A stretch of 49,380 nucleotides of DNA. Origin: a bacterium. Its GTDB lineage: Bacteria > Myxococcota_A > UBA9042. The stretch spans positions 1 through 49,380 of the forward strand of contig JAUIAC010000012.1 of the NCBI GenBank assembly GCA_030425545.1, written 5' to 3'. The first letter of the stretch is position 1. Each line of letters opens with the position of its first letter. Position numbers and translations under genes: made by a program. Shown one piece after another: positions 32,418-40,927 of this stretch. The notes under the pieces are model-generated. The model did not search any database and was not told where the DNA came from. It saw only the letters and a list, made by a program, of their open reading frames with translations.

Positions 32418-33311
32418 ATGTTCCATCGCCTGCCAACCCTGTTCCTCCTGGTCGCCGTCGGTGCGGCGAGCGCCGGCTGCGGCAGCTATGTGAACATCCG
32501 CACGGTTCGACCTGGCGAGCTCAACGTGCAGGACACCAAGAAGGTCGACCTGCTCCAGGTGAGCGGGCCGGCCGCGGCCACCCGCGTGGTGCGCGCCCGT
32601 CTGGTCGCGCTCGCCAAGGCCGGCAAGCACTTCGCCCTCCGCGACCGGACCTCGCGGGGCTGGGTGGTGACCGTGGCAGACGGGCGCGCGAGCCTGCCGG
32701 CGTCGGCGACGCTCACGGCCGACACGCTCGGCGCCAGGGTGCACGTGGCCACCTGGCAGACGAAGCGTGACACGGTCGAGGAGCGCTACCAGGACGCCAA
32801 GGGCGTGACGCAGGTGCGGCTCGTGCCCGTGCTCAACGGCGCCGCGACCCTCCACGTCACCCTCTTTGGCGCAGACGGCGACCTCGTCGCCCACGACCGT
32901 GTGGTCGCGGGCAAGGCGACGCTGCGCGGCGCGGACAGCGCGCCGGCCAAGGCCTTGCAAGCGGCCTGTGACCACGCGGCCAAGACGCTGCTCGCCGACA
33001 TGACGCCGGCCCCGGTGGTGATGCGGGTCGAGCTCGACACCTCCGACCCGGCGCAACGGGCCTGGGTCGACCTGGCCGAGGGCGGCAAGCTGAAGGCGGC
33101 GCGCGCCGGGTTTGTCGGCCTGCTCAAGCAGCACCCCAAGCGCGCCAGCGCCATGTACAACGCGGCGGTGACCACGGACGCGCTGGGCGAGCACGCGGCC
33201 GCGCTGAAGCTCTACCGCGGCGCGATACGCCTCGGGGGACCGCCGTGGTACGAGCGCGCGCTCGCGCAGTGCGTCAAGCGAGCCAAGGACGCGAGCGCGC
33301 TGGGCAAGTAG
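32418..33311 (+). CDS. Lipoprotein of unknown function with TPR-like C-terminal part
   Basis: A 297-residue lipoprotein. GGGGAG lies 5 nt before the ATG at 32418, and the signal peptide ends SAGC (lipobox). The N-terminal part (VNIRTVRPGELNVQDTKKVDLL onward) resembles the DUF6340-like or CsgG-related family that begins VxxxxPAxxxV, but the match is weak. The region to about residue 215 is beta-rich, and the C-terminal helices look like one or two TPR units (GGKLKAARAGFVGLLKQHPKRASAMYNAAVTTDALGEHAAALKLY). No enzyme motif is seen. It is the last gene before mreD, with a 121-bp gap, so operon membership is uncertain. It is divergent from the lectin lipoprotein gene. Confidence 0.75.
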   Translation: MFHRLPTLFLLVAVGAASAGCGSYVNIRTVRPGELNVQDTKKVDLLQVSGPAAATRVVRARLVALAKAGKHFALRDRTSRGWVVTVADGRASLPASATLTADTLGARVHVATWQTKRDTVEERYQDAKGVTQVRLVPVLNGAATLHVTLFGADGDLVAHDRVVAGKATLRGADSAPAKALQAACDHAAKTLLADMTPAPVVMRVELDTSDPAQRAWVDLAEGGKLKAARAGFVGLLKQHPKRASAMYNAAVTTDALGEHAAALKLYRGAIRLGGPPWYERALAQCVKRAKDASALGK

Positions 33312-33432
33312 GGGCGGCACGCACCTGACGCGCGCCAGCGCGGCACAATCCTTGAGCCCAGCGACGTGTGGCCCCACACTGGCGGGCGCGTGCCGGGGTG
33401 GTGCGCCGAGCTGTCCCTCGTGAGGCCCGTCG

Positions 33433-33948
33433 ATGAAGTACCTGGTCTGGCTGGTCGTCACCTGGCTGCTGCTCGCCCTGGAGTCCCCGCTCCTGGGCTC
33501 CTTCTCCAGCCAGCTCTTCGTGCCAGACGTGTTGGTGATCACCGCACTCTTCGCCGCCCACCGCGGCAGCCTGCTCGGCGGCGCCCTGACCATCTTCGCC
33601 ATCGGCCTGCTCAAGGACGGCTTCTGCCTCGCTGCGCCGGTCGGCCTCTTCGTGGAGACCGGCGTCCTCATCTTCCTGGGGATGCGCTTCGCCGCCCGCC
33701 ACACCGACCTCCGCTCCCCGATCACGTTGATGGCCACCACCGCCGTCGCCTCCCTGGTCGCGACCGCGCTCTTCCTGCTCTTCGAGACCATCTTCCATCG
33801 CAACTTCGGCAGCCACGCGCAGGCCCTGCGCATGGCCCTCCCCCTGGCGCTGATGACCATGTTGGTCGCGCCCTTTCAGTTCGCGCTGCTCGATCGCGTC
33901 GGCCGCATCTTCGAGCGCCGCGGTCCGACCACAGGCGTGTTCCGCTAG
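33433..33948 (+). CDS. mreD: Rod shape-determining protein MreD
   Basis: A 171-residue polytopic inner-membrane protein with five or six hydrophobic segments. The family pattern is recognisable: a first segment VWLVVTWLLLALESPLLG, FVPDVLVITALFAAHRGSLLGG (the conserved Pro-Asp region), then IGLLKDGFCLAAPVGLF. The C-terminal half contains helices ending in FERRGPTTGVFR. MreD partners MreC, PBP2 and RodA in the elongasome. A ribosome-binding site GAGG lies 7 nt upstream of the ATG. It is followed 117 bp downstream by PBP2, with a C-rich leader and a 16-bp repeat between. Confidence 0.87.
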   Translation: MKYLVWLVVTWLLLALESPLLGSFSSQLFVPDVLVITALFAAHRGSLLGGALTIFAIGLLKDGFCLAAPVGLFVETGVLIFLGMRFAARHTDLRSPITLMATTAVASLVATALFLLFETIFHRNFGSHAQALRMALPLALMTMLVAPFQFALLDRVGRIFERRGPTTGVFR

Positions 33949-33982
33949 GTCCAGCAGGGCCGCCGCGCGCTGGTCCCTGCCG

Positions 33983-34030
33983 CCTGAAGGGACTGTCGCC
34001 TGCAGGGACTGTCGCCTGCAGGGAATGTCG
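33983..34030 (+). repeat. Three tandem 16-bp repeats in the mreD-mrdA gap
   Basis: CCTGAAGGGACTGTCG (33983-33998), CCTGCAGGGACTGTCG (33999-34014) and CCTGCAGGGAATGTCG (34015-34030), followed by a run of C. It lies 36 nt before the PBP2 start. Confidence 0.85.
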
Positions 34031-34065
34031 CCCCCCCCCTCCCCCAAGCCCAGCCCGCCCCCTCG

Positions 34066-36324
34066 ATGAACTCGCGCTTCCAGCTTGGCCCCTCGCACGA
34101 CGCGCGCGCGTTCGCCACGCGCAATGGCGTCGCCCTCGCCGTGGTCGTCGCCGGCATGATGCTCCTCGGCGCGCGGCTGCTGCTCGTGCAGGTCGTCCGC
34201 GGCGAGCGCTACGAGCGCTTCGCCACCATCGAGCACGTGTCCAAGGTCCGCTCGACCGCGCCGCGGGGCCTGATCCTGGGGGCCAACGGCGACGTCATGG
34301 CCCGCAACATCGAGAGCCACCGCCTGGAGATCCTGGCCCACCGGGTGAAGAAGAAGCGCATCCCCCCCATCGCCAAGACCCTGCGCCGGCTGCTCGACCT
34401 CACCGACTCGGAGTACAAGGGCCTGCTGGCGGAGCTCGGCAAGCCGAAGGACCCGCGGCGCCACAAGCCGCTGGTGGTGCGGCGCGGGCTGGTGTCGTCC
34501 CACTGCCCCTACGACTCCCACAAGCTGGAGCTGACCGGCGAGCACCCCTACGGCTTCTGCCCCACCTGCGGCCGCAGCTACGAGCAGGTGCCGCGGCGTC
34601 ACACCTGCCCGGTTCACCGACGAAAGCTCGTGCCGAGCGGCAACGGCGAGGGGTTGCACTGCCCGGTCTGCGCGCGTGAGTTCCTCGACAAGCCCACCTG
34701 CCCCTACGACGACACGCTCGTGCGCCGCGGTCACCACGCCCTGCGCTGCGCCATGTGCGGCCGGACCTACAACGACGAGGTGGCGATCCTCCGCAGCCAC
34801 CTGCACGAGCTGCCCGAGGCGCGCATTCGCACCGAGATCCAGCGCGAGTACCCCTACCGCTACCTGGCGAGCCACCTGCTGGGCTATGTCAGCCGGGTGA
34901 GCGCCCGCGACATGCGGCCCTTCGACGAAGGCGGCCCGTCGCGCTACTCGCTCAACGACAGCGTCGGCCGAGTGGGGCTGGAGCGGGCCCTCGACGCCAT
35001 GCTGCGCGGCATCGACGGGGAGCAGGTCATGGTCCGGCGCCGCGGGCTCGAGGAGAAGGCCCGCAACCTCGACGAGCTGCTCGCCGCCATGCAGCCGCGG
35101 CAGACCGTGCCGGGGCTCAACGTGAAGCTGACCCTGGATCTCGACCTGCAGCGCACCGCCAAGGTCGCCATGGCCCACGTGCACTCCGGCGCCGCGGTGG
35201 CGCTCGACATCCAGACCGGCCGGGTGTTGGTGATGTACTCCAAGCCGAGCTTCGACCCCAACGCCTGGTCCGGGCGCCTGACCCCAGAGATCAAGGCCCG
35301 CACCGACGCGTCGCCCTACGCCCCGCTGCTCAACAAGGCCCTGCACGCCTTCCCGCCAGCGTCGACCTACAAGGTGGTCGCCAGCGCCGCGGGCCTCGAA
35401 GAGGGCCTGGTCACACCCAAGACCACGCACTGGTGCCCGGGCTACTACGAGTACGGTGGTCGCCGCTTTCGCTGCCACAAGAAGAGCGGCCACGGCGAGG
35501 TCGACCTGGCCAAGGCCATCGAGCAGAGCTGCGACGTCTACTTCTACAAGGTCGGTGAGCAGCTCGGCATCGATCGACTGGCCCGCTACGCGCGCCGCAT
35601 GGGCTTCGGCGAGCCCACGGGCATCGAGGTGCGCGAGCGCAGCGGCCACGTGCCCACCAAGGCCTGGTACATGACCCGATACGGGCGCTACTACCCCGGT
35701 TTTGCGCTGTCCACGGCGGTGGGGCAGAAGGACGCCACGGCCACACCGCTGCAGGTGGCCCGGGTCTACGCCGGCCTCGCCCGCGACGGGGTGCTGCCCA
35801 ACGTCACCGTCATCGACGCCCTGGAGACCGAGCGCGGCCCGACGCCCCCCATGGGTCGGCTGGGGACGCGCTCCATGGGCCTCAAGAGGTCCACCCTCCG
35901 CGCCATCAAGCAGGGCCTGGTGCAGGTGGTCGAGAGCGGCACCGCCCGCAAGAGCAAGCTCAACGACGTCCCCATGGCCGGCAAGACGGGCACCGCCGAG
36001 GCCGCCCAGCGCGCCAAACCGGGGACGCCGCCCGACGTGGTCCGCTGGCTCAAGGACGACCACGCCTGGTTCGTCGGCTACGCGCCGGTCAAGCACCCGC
36101 GCATCGTGGTCGCCGTCTTCGTCGAGCACGGCGGACACGGCGGACACGTCGCCGCCCCCATCGCCAAGCGCGTCCTCGTGCGCTACTTCTCCAAGCACGG
36201 GAACAGCGACACGCCACCGCCGCCCCCCTCGCCCCCGACCCCCAAGGTCTACGGCCCTGACCCTGCCCGCGACCTGGGCGACAGCCTCGCCTCGGGCCAC
36301 GCCGTCCCTGGAGCCACGCCATGA
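34066..36324 (+). CDS. mrdA: Penicillin-binding protein 2 (elongasome transpeptidase) with inserted zinc-ribbon-like repeats
   Basis: A 752-residue bitopic transpeptidase that cross-links peptidoglycan during elongation; the partner is RodA (next gene). The transmembrane helix is at about 22-43. APRGLILGANGDVMARN (65-81) is the N-terminal pedestal motif. A segment at about 140-237 holds nine Cys in CPYD..CPTC..CPVH..CPVC..CPYD..CAMC order, which PBP2 normally lacks. After it comes EYPYRYLASHLLGYVSRV. The catalytic domain keeps SxxK at Ser433-Lys436 (PPASTYKV), SCD (488-490) and KTGT (640-643). Length exceeds the usual 600-650 by about the size of the insertion. The ATG has no ribosome-binding site in a C-rich leader. 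It overlaps rodA by ATGA. Confidence 0.93.
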   Translation: MNSRFQLGPSHDARAFATRNGVALAVVVAGMMLLGARLLLVQVVRGERYERFATIEHVSKVRSTAPRGLILGANGDVMARNIESHRLEILAHRVKKKRIPPIAKTLRRLLDLTDSEYKGLLAELGKPKDPRRHKPLVVRRGLVSSHCPYDSHKLELTGEHPYGFCPTCGRSYEQVPRRHTCPVHRRKLVPSGNGEGLHCPVCAREFLDKPTCPYDDTLVRRGHHALRCAMCGRTYNDEVAILRSHLHELPEARIRTEIQREYPYRYLASHLLGYVSRVSARDMRPFDEGGPSRYSLNDSVGRVGLERALDAMLRGIDGEQVMVRRRGLEEKARNLDELLAAMQPRQTVPGLNVKLTLDLDLQRTAKVAMAHVHSGAAVALDIQTGRVLVMYSKPSFDPNAWSGRLTPEIKARTDASPYAPLLNKALHAFPPASTYKVVASAAGLEEGLVTPKTTHWCPGYYEYGGRRFRCHKKSGHGEVDLAKAIEQSCDVYFYKVGEQLGIDRLARYARRMGFGEPTGIEVRERSGHVPTKAWYMTRYGRYYPGFALSTAVGQKDATATPLQVARVYAGLARDGVLPNVTVIDALETERGPTPPMGRLGTRSMGLKRSTLRAIKQGLVQVVESGTARKSKLNDVPMAGKTGTAEAAQRAKPGTPPDVVRWLKDDHAWFVGYAPVKHPRIVVAVFVEHGGHGGHVAAPIAKRVLVRYFSKHGNSDTPPPPPSPPTPKVYGPDPARDLGDSLASGHAVPGATP

Positions 36325-37436
36325 ACCTGGCCGTACGCCTGCGCCAAGGCTCGCTGGTCATCGGGCTCGGCTCGTTGGTGCTGCTGTGCGCCGCGTCGCT
36401 CTTCAACCTGTGGTTCATCGACTCGCTCCACGACACGGCCTTCCACCGCAGCCAGATCATCTGGCTCGTGGTGGGTCTGGTGGGCGGCGGACTTGCCGCG
36501 GGCATCGACATGGCCTTCGTGCGGCGCATGGGGGTGCCGGTCTACGGCTCGCTGTGTGTGCTCCTGGTGGCCGTGCTGCTCTTCGGCCGCGAGATCAACC
36601 ACAGCAAGCGCTGGCTCGAGCTGGGCCCGATGAACATGCAGCCCTCCGAGTTCATGAAGCTGGCGCTGGTGTTGGTCATCGCCGAGTGGTTCGACAAGCG
36701 GCGGGCGACCAAGGAGTGGCCGCTGAGCCGGCTGATTCAGCCCTTGCTCATCGTCGGTGCGCCGGTGGTGCTCATCAACCTCGAGCCCGACCTGGGGACC
36801 TCGCTGTGCGTCTCGCTGATCGGCGGCTCCATCATCCTCTACGAGGGCGTGCGCAAGCAGACGCTGCTGGCCGGGCTCCTGGTGGTGCTCGTGGGCGTGC
36901 CCATCGCCTGGCGCATGGGGGCGGTCCGCGACTATCAGAAGGGGCGCGTGCAGGCGTGGATGGCCCTCGACGAGAACGCGGTGACGTCCAAGCGGAGCGC
37001 CCGCGCGTCGCAGTCGGAGCAGGCGCTGTGGGCCGTGGGATCCGGGCGCTGGCTGGGCCGCGATGTCGACGACGCGCGCACCTCCGTGCTGCGGCACCTG
37101 CCCTTCCTTTACACCGACTTCGCCCTCGCCTCGTGGGCTGAGCTCTTCGGCCTGGTCGGGACCATGGCGCTCTTTGGCTTGTATCTCGGAATCTTATGGT
37201 GGGCGCTCTATCTCGCCCATCACGCGAGGGAGAGATACGACGCGCTTGTGGCGGTGGGCGTCGCGGCGCTCATCTTCTGGCAGTTCTTCATCAACGCGGG
37301 GATGGTCATCGGCCTGCTGCCCGTGGTCGGCATGACCCTGCCGATCATGAGCTACGGCGGCTCGAGTGTGCTCACCGTGATGATCGGCTGCGGCCTGCTG
37401 GTCAACATCGCCCTCCGGCGCCGGGCCACGGTGTGA
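36321..37436 (+). CDS. mrdB: Rod shape-determining protein RodA (SEDS glycosyltransferase)
   Basis: A 371-residue SEDS-family inner-membrane protein with about ten transmembrane segments that polymerises glycan strands for PBP2. Recognisable motifs: INHSKRWLELGPMNMQPSEFMKLALVLVIAEWFD, INLEPDLGTSLCV (conserved EPDLGT), SQSEQALWAVGSGRWLGR, LPFLYTDFALASWAELFGLVG and GMTLPIMSYGGSSVLTVM. The catalytic Asp sits in the EPD-loop/ FIFA-like region, and RSARASQSEQA is a slightly longer loop than in E. coli. The ATG overlaps the PBP2 stop (ATGA at 36321-36324) and is preceded by GGAG. Its stop overlaps the following GTG start (GTGTGA), so the three genes are translationally linked. Confidence 0.93.
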   Translation: MNLAVRLRQGSLVIGLGSLVLLCAASLFNLWFIDSLHDTAFHRSQIIWLVVGLVGGGLAAGIDMAFVRRMGVPVYGSLCVLLVAVLLFGREINHSKRWLELGPMNMQPSEFMKLALVLVIAEWFDKRRATKEWPLSRLIQPLLIVGAPVVLINLEPDLGTSLCVSLIGGSIILYEGVRKQTLLAGLLVVLVGVPIAWRMGAVRDYQKGRVQAWMALDENAVTSKRSARASQSEQALWAVGSGRWLGRDVDDARTSVLRHLPFLYTDFALASWAELFGLVGTMALFGLYLGILWWALYLAHHARERYDALVAVGVAALIFWQFFINAGMVIGLLPVVGMTLPIMSYGGSSVLTVMIGCGLLVNIALRRRATV

Positions 37437-39427
37437 GCGAGCCGGACCCGCGGCGTGGGCCTTCGGCTGGGACCTGGGCCGCGGTGGTGCTGTCGGTGGG
37501 CGTCCTGCTCGCCGCCCTCATCTACGGCCCGGCTGCGGCGACCGCGTCCTACGTCCACGACGACCACCCGGCCGTGCTCGACAACCCCCACGTGTCCTGG
37601 CCCCCCGACGTCGCCGCGATCTGGCGCACGCCCTGGTTTGGCCCGGCGCCGGGCTTTCGTACGCAGGGGCTGAGCCGACCCCTGGTCACGTTGGGCTACG
37701 CCGTGGAGTCCGGGCTCGGCCTCGCCTCGCGCGGTCGGCACGCGGTGAACCTGCTCCTCTTCGGGCTCGTCAGCGGGCTCGTCGGGCTCTTGGTCGGCGC
37801 GCTCTTGCGGCCCGCAGGGACGCCGCCTGCGCCGGGCGCGACGGGGCGGGCGACGCGGCCGCCTCCCGACGCCCACGCCCGCACCGCGGCCCTGCTGGCG
37901 ACGCTGCTCTTCGCCCTGCACCCGGTGCACACGTCGACGGTGTTGGCGGTCGCCTACCGCCCGGAGCTGCAGGCGTGCCTCTTCGCGCTGCTCGCCACCC
38001 TCGCCTTCGTCGCCCACGTCCACGGCCGACGGCTTGGGGGCGCGCTGGCGGTGGCGACCCTGCTCCTCGCCGTGTGGAGCAAGGAGTCGGCGCTGACGGT
38101 CACGGCGGCGTGGGGGCTCTGGGCGCTCACCCAGGCCCCCCAGACCACCCCGCTGCACCGGCGGCGCGGCGTTGGCGTCGCGGTGGCGGCGCTCGCGCTC
38201 ACGGCTGGGTGGCTGGCGTGGCGCCACACCTGGCTCGGCGCGCCCTGGGTCTCGGCCCACGACAACCCGCTGGGGGGCGCCGCACGCATCGACCGGGTGC
38301 ACGGCGCGCTGTGGCTGGTGCAGCACGCGGCTCACAAGCTGCTGCTGCCGCTCAACCTGGCGCCAGACGAGACCTTCGACGCCCTGCCGGTGCTGAACCC
38401 GGACGTCCCCCGCGTCGTGGCGGGGGCGGCCTGGGTGCTCGGGCTCGCCGCGCTCGCCGTCGCCGACCTGCGCCGCGGCGCGCGCGGCGACCGGCGCGCC
38501 GGCCTGCGTGCGTCCTGCGTCGCCTGGTTTGGCGGCGCGTGGCTGCCGGTGTCGCACCTGCTCTTCCCCGCGACCGTGCTCTTCGCCGACCGGCTCCTCT
38601 TTCTGCCCTCCGTGGCGGCGCTCGGCGCCCTGGCCGTCGCGCTGGCGGGCCTGATCTCCGGGCCCACGGCGCGACCTGGCGTCCGGCGCGCCGCGGTCGG
38701 CGTGGTCGTGGTCCTGGGCGGCACGTGGGCCACCGTGGCCCACCTCGAGTCGCAGCACTGGACCAGCGAGCTCGCCCTCTTCCGTCACGGCGCCACGGTC
38801 CGTCCGCGGAGCCTGCGCATGCGCTTCAACCACGGGCTGCGCCTGCTCGAGGCTGGCGACACGCGGCGCGCCAACGAGGAGCTCACGGCAGCCCTCGCGC
38901 TGGACCCGACAGACCGGGCTACCTGGACGCTCGCGCTGCAGGCGGCGAGCCGGCTCCGAGACTGTGGTCGGGTGCGCGCGCTGACCGCAGCGCCGCCCGC
39001 GAAGCCCGACGACAGCAGCGTCAAGGCCAGCGTCGACGCTGGCGTGGCCTGCGCCGACTACGGCGCGGCCTTCCGCGCCGGGGTACGGCTGCGGCGCCCA
39101 GGTGCCGAGTTCGCCAAGAAGGTCTACGTCGCCGGCGTCGCCGCGGGGGAGCACGCCGCCGCCGAGCGGTGGGCCCGGCGCTTCACCCCCACGCCGACGA
39201 CGTCGCCCGCCTGGGTCGCCGCCGCGGTCTTTGCCGAACGCCGCGCCGGCCGCCCAGCCCGGGCCCTCGCGCGGCTCAAGGTGCTCCACGAGGCCCGCCC
39301 CACGCTCGCCGCGGTGGTCGCCCAGGCCCGGCAGCTCTGTCGCGCCCGCGCCCACCGCGCGCTCGCCGAGGCCTGCGCCAGGTGGCCTGGAGCGCCACCC
39401 GCGCAGGGTGTCGCCCCGTCCCCCTGA
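37433..39427 (+). CDS. TMTC-like polytopic membrane protein with TPR-like C-terminus
   Basis: A 664-residue polytopic inner-membrane protein of the GT-C/TMTC (DUF1736-like) type. The GTG at 37433 overlaps the RodA stop by 3 nt. YVHDDHPAVLDNPHVSWPPD near residues 40-58 carries the acidic DD..NP motif of the first extracytoplasmic loop. RTQGLSRPLVTLGYAVES follows, then HPVHTSTVLAVAYRPELQA, then WSKESALTVTAAWG. Hydrophobic segments continue to about residue 430. The C-terminal third has TPR-like helices (LEAGDTRRANEELTAALALDP and others). TMTC-type proteins use polyprenyl-phosphate sugars for O-mannosylation or glycan transfer, but the substrate here is unknown. Its coupling to rodA hints at envelope work. 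Confidence 0.72.
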   Translation: MSEPDPRRGPSAGTWAAVVLSVGVLLAALIYGPAAATASYVHDDHPAVLDNPHVSWPPDVAAIWRTPWFGPAPGFRTQGLSRPLVTLGYAVESGLGLASRGRHAVNLLLFGLVSGLVGLLVGALLRPAGTPPAPGATGRATRPPPDAHARTAALLATLLFALHPVHTSTVLAVAYRPELQACLFALLATLAFVAHVHGRRLGGALAVATLLLAVWSKESALTVTAAWGLWALTQAPQTTPLHRRRGVGVAVAALALTAGWLAWRHTWLGAPWVSAHDNPLGGAARIDRVHGALWLVQHAAHKLLLPLNLAPDETFDALPVLNPDVPRVVAGAAWVLGLAALAVADLRRGARGDRRAGLRASCVAWFGGAWLPVSHLLFPATVLFADRLLFLPSVAALGALAVALAGLISGPTARPGVRRAAVGVVVVLGGTWATVAHLESQHWTSELALFRHGATVRPRSLRMRFNHGLRLLEAGDTRRANEELTAALALDPTDRATWTLALQAASRLRDCGRVRALTAAPPAKPDDSSVKASVDAGVACADYGAAFRAGVRLRRPGAEFAKKVYVAGVAAGEHAAAERWARRFTPTPTTSPAWVAAAVFAERRAGRPARALARLKVLHEARPTLAAVVAQARQLCRARAHRALAEACARWPGAPPAQGVAPSP

Positions 39428-39495
39428 GCGCGACCGCGCCACCCACGCACACCTGTGGTACACCCCGCGCGGCCCACTGACCCAGGAGGGGCGGC

Positions 39496-40815
39496 ATGGA
39501 GATCCGCGATCCGATTCACGGCAGCATCCCCCTGAGCCCGGGCGAGGCCGCGCTGGTCAGCAGCCCCTTCTTTCGGCGCCTGCGCCGCATCAAGCAGCTC
39601 GGCTTCGCAGACCTGGTGTTCCCAGGCGCGGTCCACAACCGCTACCTGCACTCCGTGGGGGTCATGCACCTCGCCGGGCTCGCGTTCGACGCGGTCTTCG
39701 CGGACACGGAGTGGCTCCGGGGCGCCGAGCGCGCTCGCTTACGGCAGACCCTGCGGCTCGCGGCCCTGTGCCACGACATCGGTCACGCCCCGCTCTCGCA
39801 CTCCAGCGAGGCCCTCTTCCCCAGCATCGCCGCCCTGCAGATCCCGCACATGGTCGGCGCTGACTCCGACAAGCAGGCCCGCCACGAGCACTACACGTTC
39901 AAGCTGCTCCTCGACTCGTCGCTCACGCCGCTGCTGACCCGGGCGTTCGCCGACCTGGGCATCGAGCCCGTGCACGTCGCGGGTCTGCTCTACGGCGGCA
40001 TCGAGGTCGATCCCGGCGCCTTTGTCGTCGGCGGCCGCGACCTGCGCGGCGTGCTCTCGGCCCTGTGCTCCAGCGAGCTCGACGTCGACCGCATGGACTA
40101 CCTGCTGCGCGACAGCTACTTCAGCGGGGTCTCGTACGGCAAGTTCGACCACGACTGGCTCATCGGCCACCTGAGCCACGTCGAGGCGGCCGACGGCAAG
40201 GTCTTCCTCGCCCTCCGCGACCGCGCGCTCTACACCTTCGACGACTTTCTCCTGTCGCGGTACCACATGTTCGTGATGGTGTACTTCCACCACAAGGTCG
40301 AGTGCTTCGACCAGATGCTCAAGCGCTTCTACGCCGCCTCGCCCGACTTCACGGTGCCCGCGGACCCCGAGTCCTTCCTCGCCTTCGACGACCCCGCGGT
40401 CTTCGCGCTGCTGCAGGAGGGCGCCCAGCGGTCGCCCTGGGCCCGCGACATCGTCGAGGGGCGCCCGATGCAGGTGGTCGCCGAGCGAGGCTGGCACGGC
40501 CGCTTCGACGATCTCGAGGAGCTCGAGGCCAAGCTGCGGGACGCGGGGGTCGACTTCGTGCGCGCGGCCAGCAAGGGCGCGCTGTCGAAGTACCGCGGCA
40601 AGACCTCGCCGGAGCGTGAGGTCTACGTGCGCATCCAGCCGCGCTATGGCGACGAGCGGACGCAGCCGCTGGGCGAGGCGACCAAGCTCTTTGAGCGCTA
40701 CGGCGAGACCACCTTCATGGAGCGCACCTACGTGCGGGCCGACGACGCGGAGCGGGTGGGCAAGTGGGTCGCCGAGCATCGCACTCGGCCGCAGCTGACG
40801 CTGCGCATGGGCTGA
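39496..40815 (+). CDS. HD-domain phosphohydrolase, SAMHD1/dGTPase-like
   Basis: A 439-residue cytoplasmic metal-dependent phosphohydrolase. The start IRDPIHGSIPLSPGEAALVS is typical of the SAMHD1-type subgroup, which hydrolyses dNTPs or related nucleotides. The HD ligands are arranged as H52..H58 in YLHSVGVMHLAG, H93-D94 in LCHDIGHAPLSH and D201 near LDVDRMDYLLRDS, the latter matching the SAMHD1 DVDxxDYxxRD motif. The C-terminal part includes VYVRIQPRYGDERTQP. Bacterial homologues are often annotated as HD domain or deoxynucleotide triphosphohydrolase, and the true substrate is uncertain. GGAGG lies about 8 nt before the ATG. It is 68 bp from the TMTC-like gene, perhaps in the same transcript, though a TACACC hexamer at 39459-39464 could be a promoter. 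Confidence 0.88.
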   Translation: MEIRDPIHGSIPLSPGEAALVSSPFFRRLRRIKQLGFADLVFPGAVHNRYLHSVGVMHLAGLAFDAVFADTEWLRGAERARLRQTLRLAALCHDIGHAPLSHSSEALFPSIAALQIPHMVGADSDKQARHEHYTFKLLLDSSLTPLLTRAFADLGIEPVHVAGLLYGGIEVDPGAFVVGGRDLRGVLSALCSSELDVDRMDYLLRDSYFSGVSYGKFDHDWLIGHLSHVEAADGKVFLALRDRALYTFDDFLLSRYHMFVMVYFHHKVECFDQMLKRFYAASPDFTVPADPESFLAFDDPAVFALLQEGAQRSPWARDIVEGRPMQVVAERGWHGRFDDLEELEAKLRDAGVDFVRAASKGALSKYRGKTSPEREVYVRIQPRYGDERTQPLGEATKLFERYGETTFMERTYVRADDAERVGKWVAEHRTRPQLTLRMG

Positions 40816-40877
40816 GCCCGCCGCGCCCCCAGCAGGGGCCGCCAGCCAGCGCCTGAGGTGCCGCCGGCCTCGCCGCA

Positions 40878-40906
40878 TTGACCGCGCGCCACCGCTGGCC
40901 GATCCT
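40878..40906 (+). promoter_or_regulatory. Candidate tolB promoter
   Basis: TTGACC (40878-40883) and GATCCT (40901-40906) are separated by 17 bp. The -35 matches 5 of 6 consensus positions and the -10 about 3. The start site would be about 40913, leaving a 15-nt leader that includes GGAG at 40918-40921 before the ATG at 40928. Confidence 0.4.
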
Positions 40907-40927
40907 CGCGCCGACCTGGAGTCGCTC

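Noticed and set aside
33274..36300. Long minus-strand open frame (about 1008 codons) opposite the PBP2 gene
   Set aside because: It mirrors the high-GC coding strand of mreD, PBP2 and flanking genes; composition is His/Gly/Arg/Val-rich as expected for an antisense frame, with no motif.
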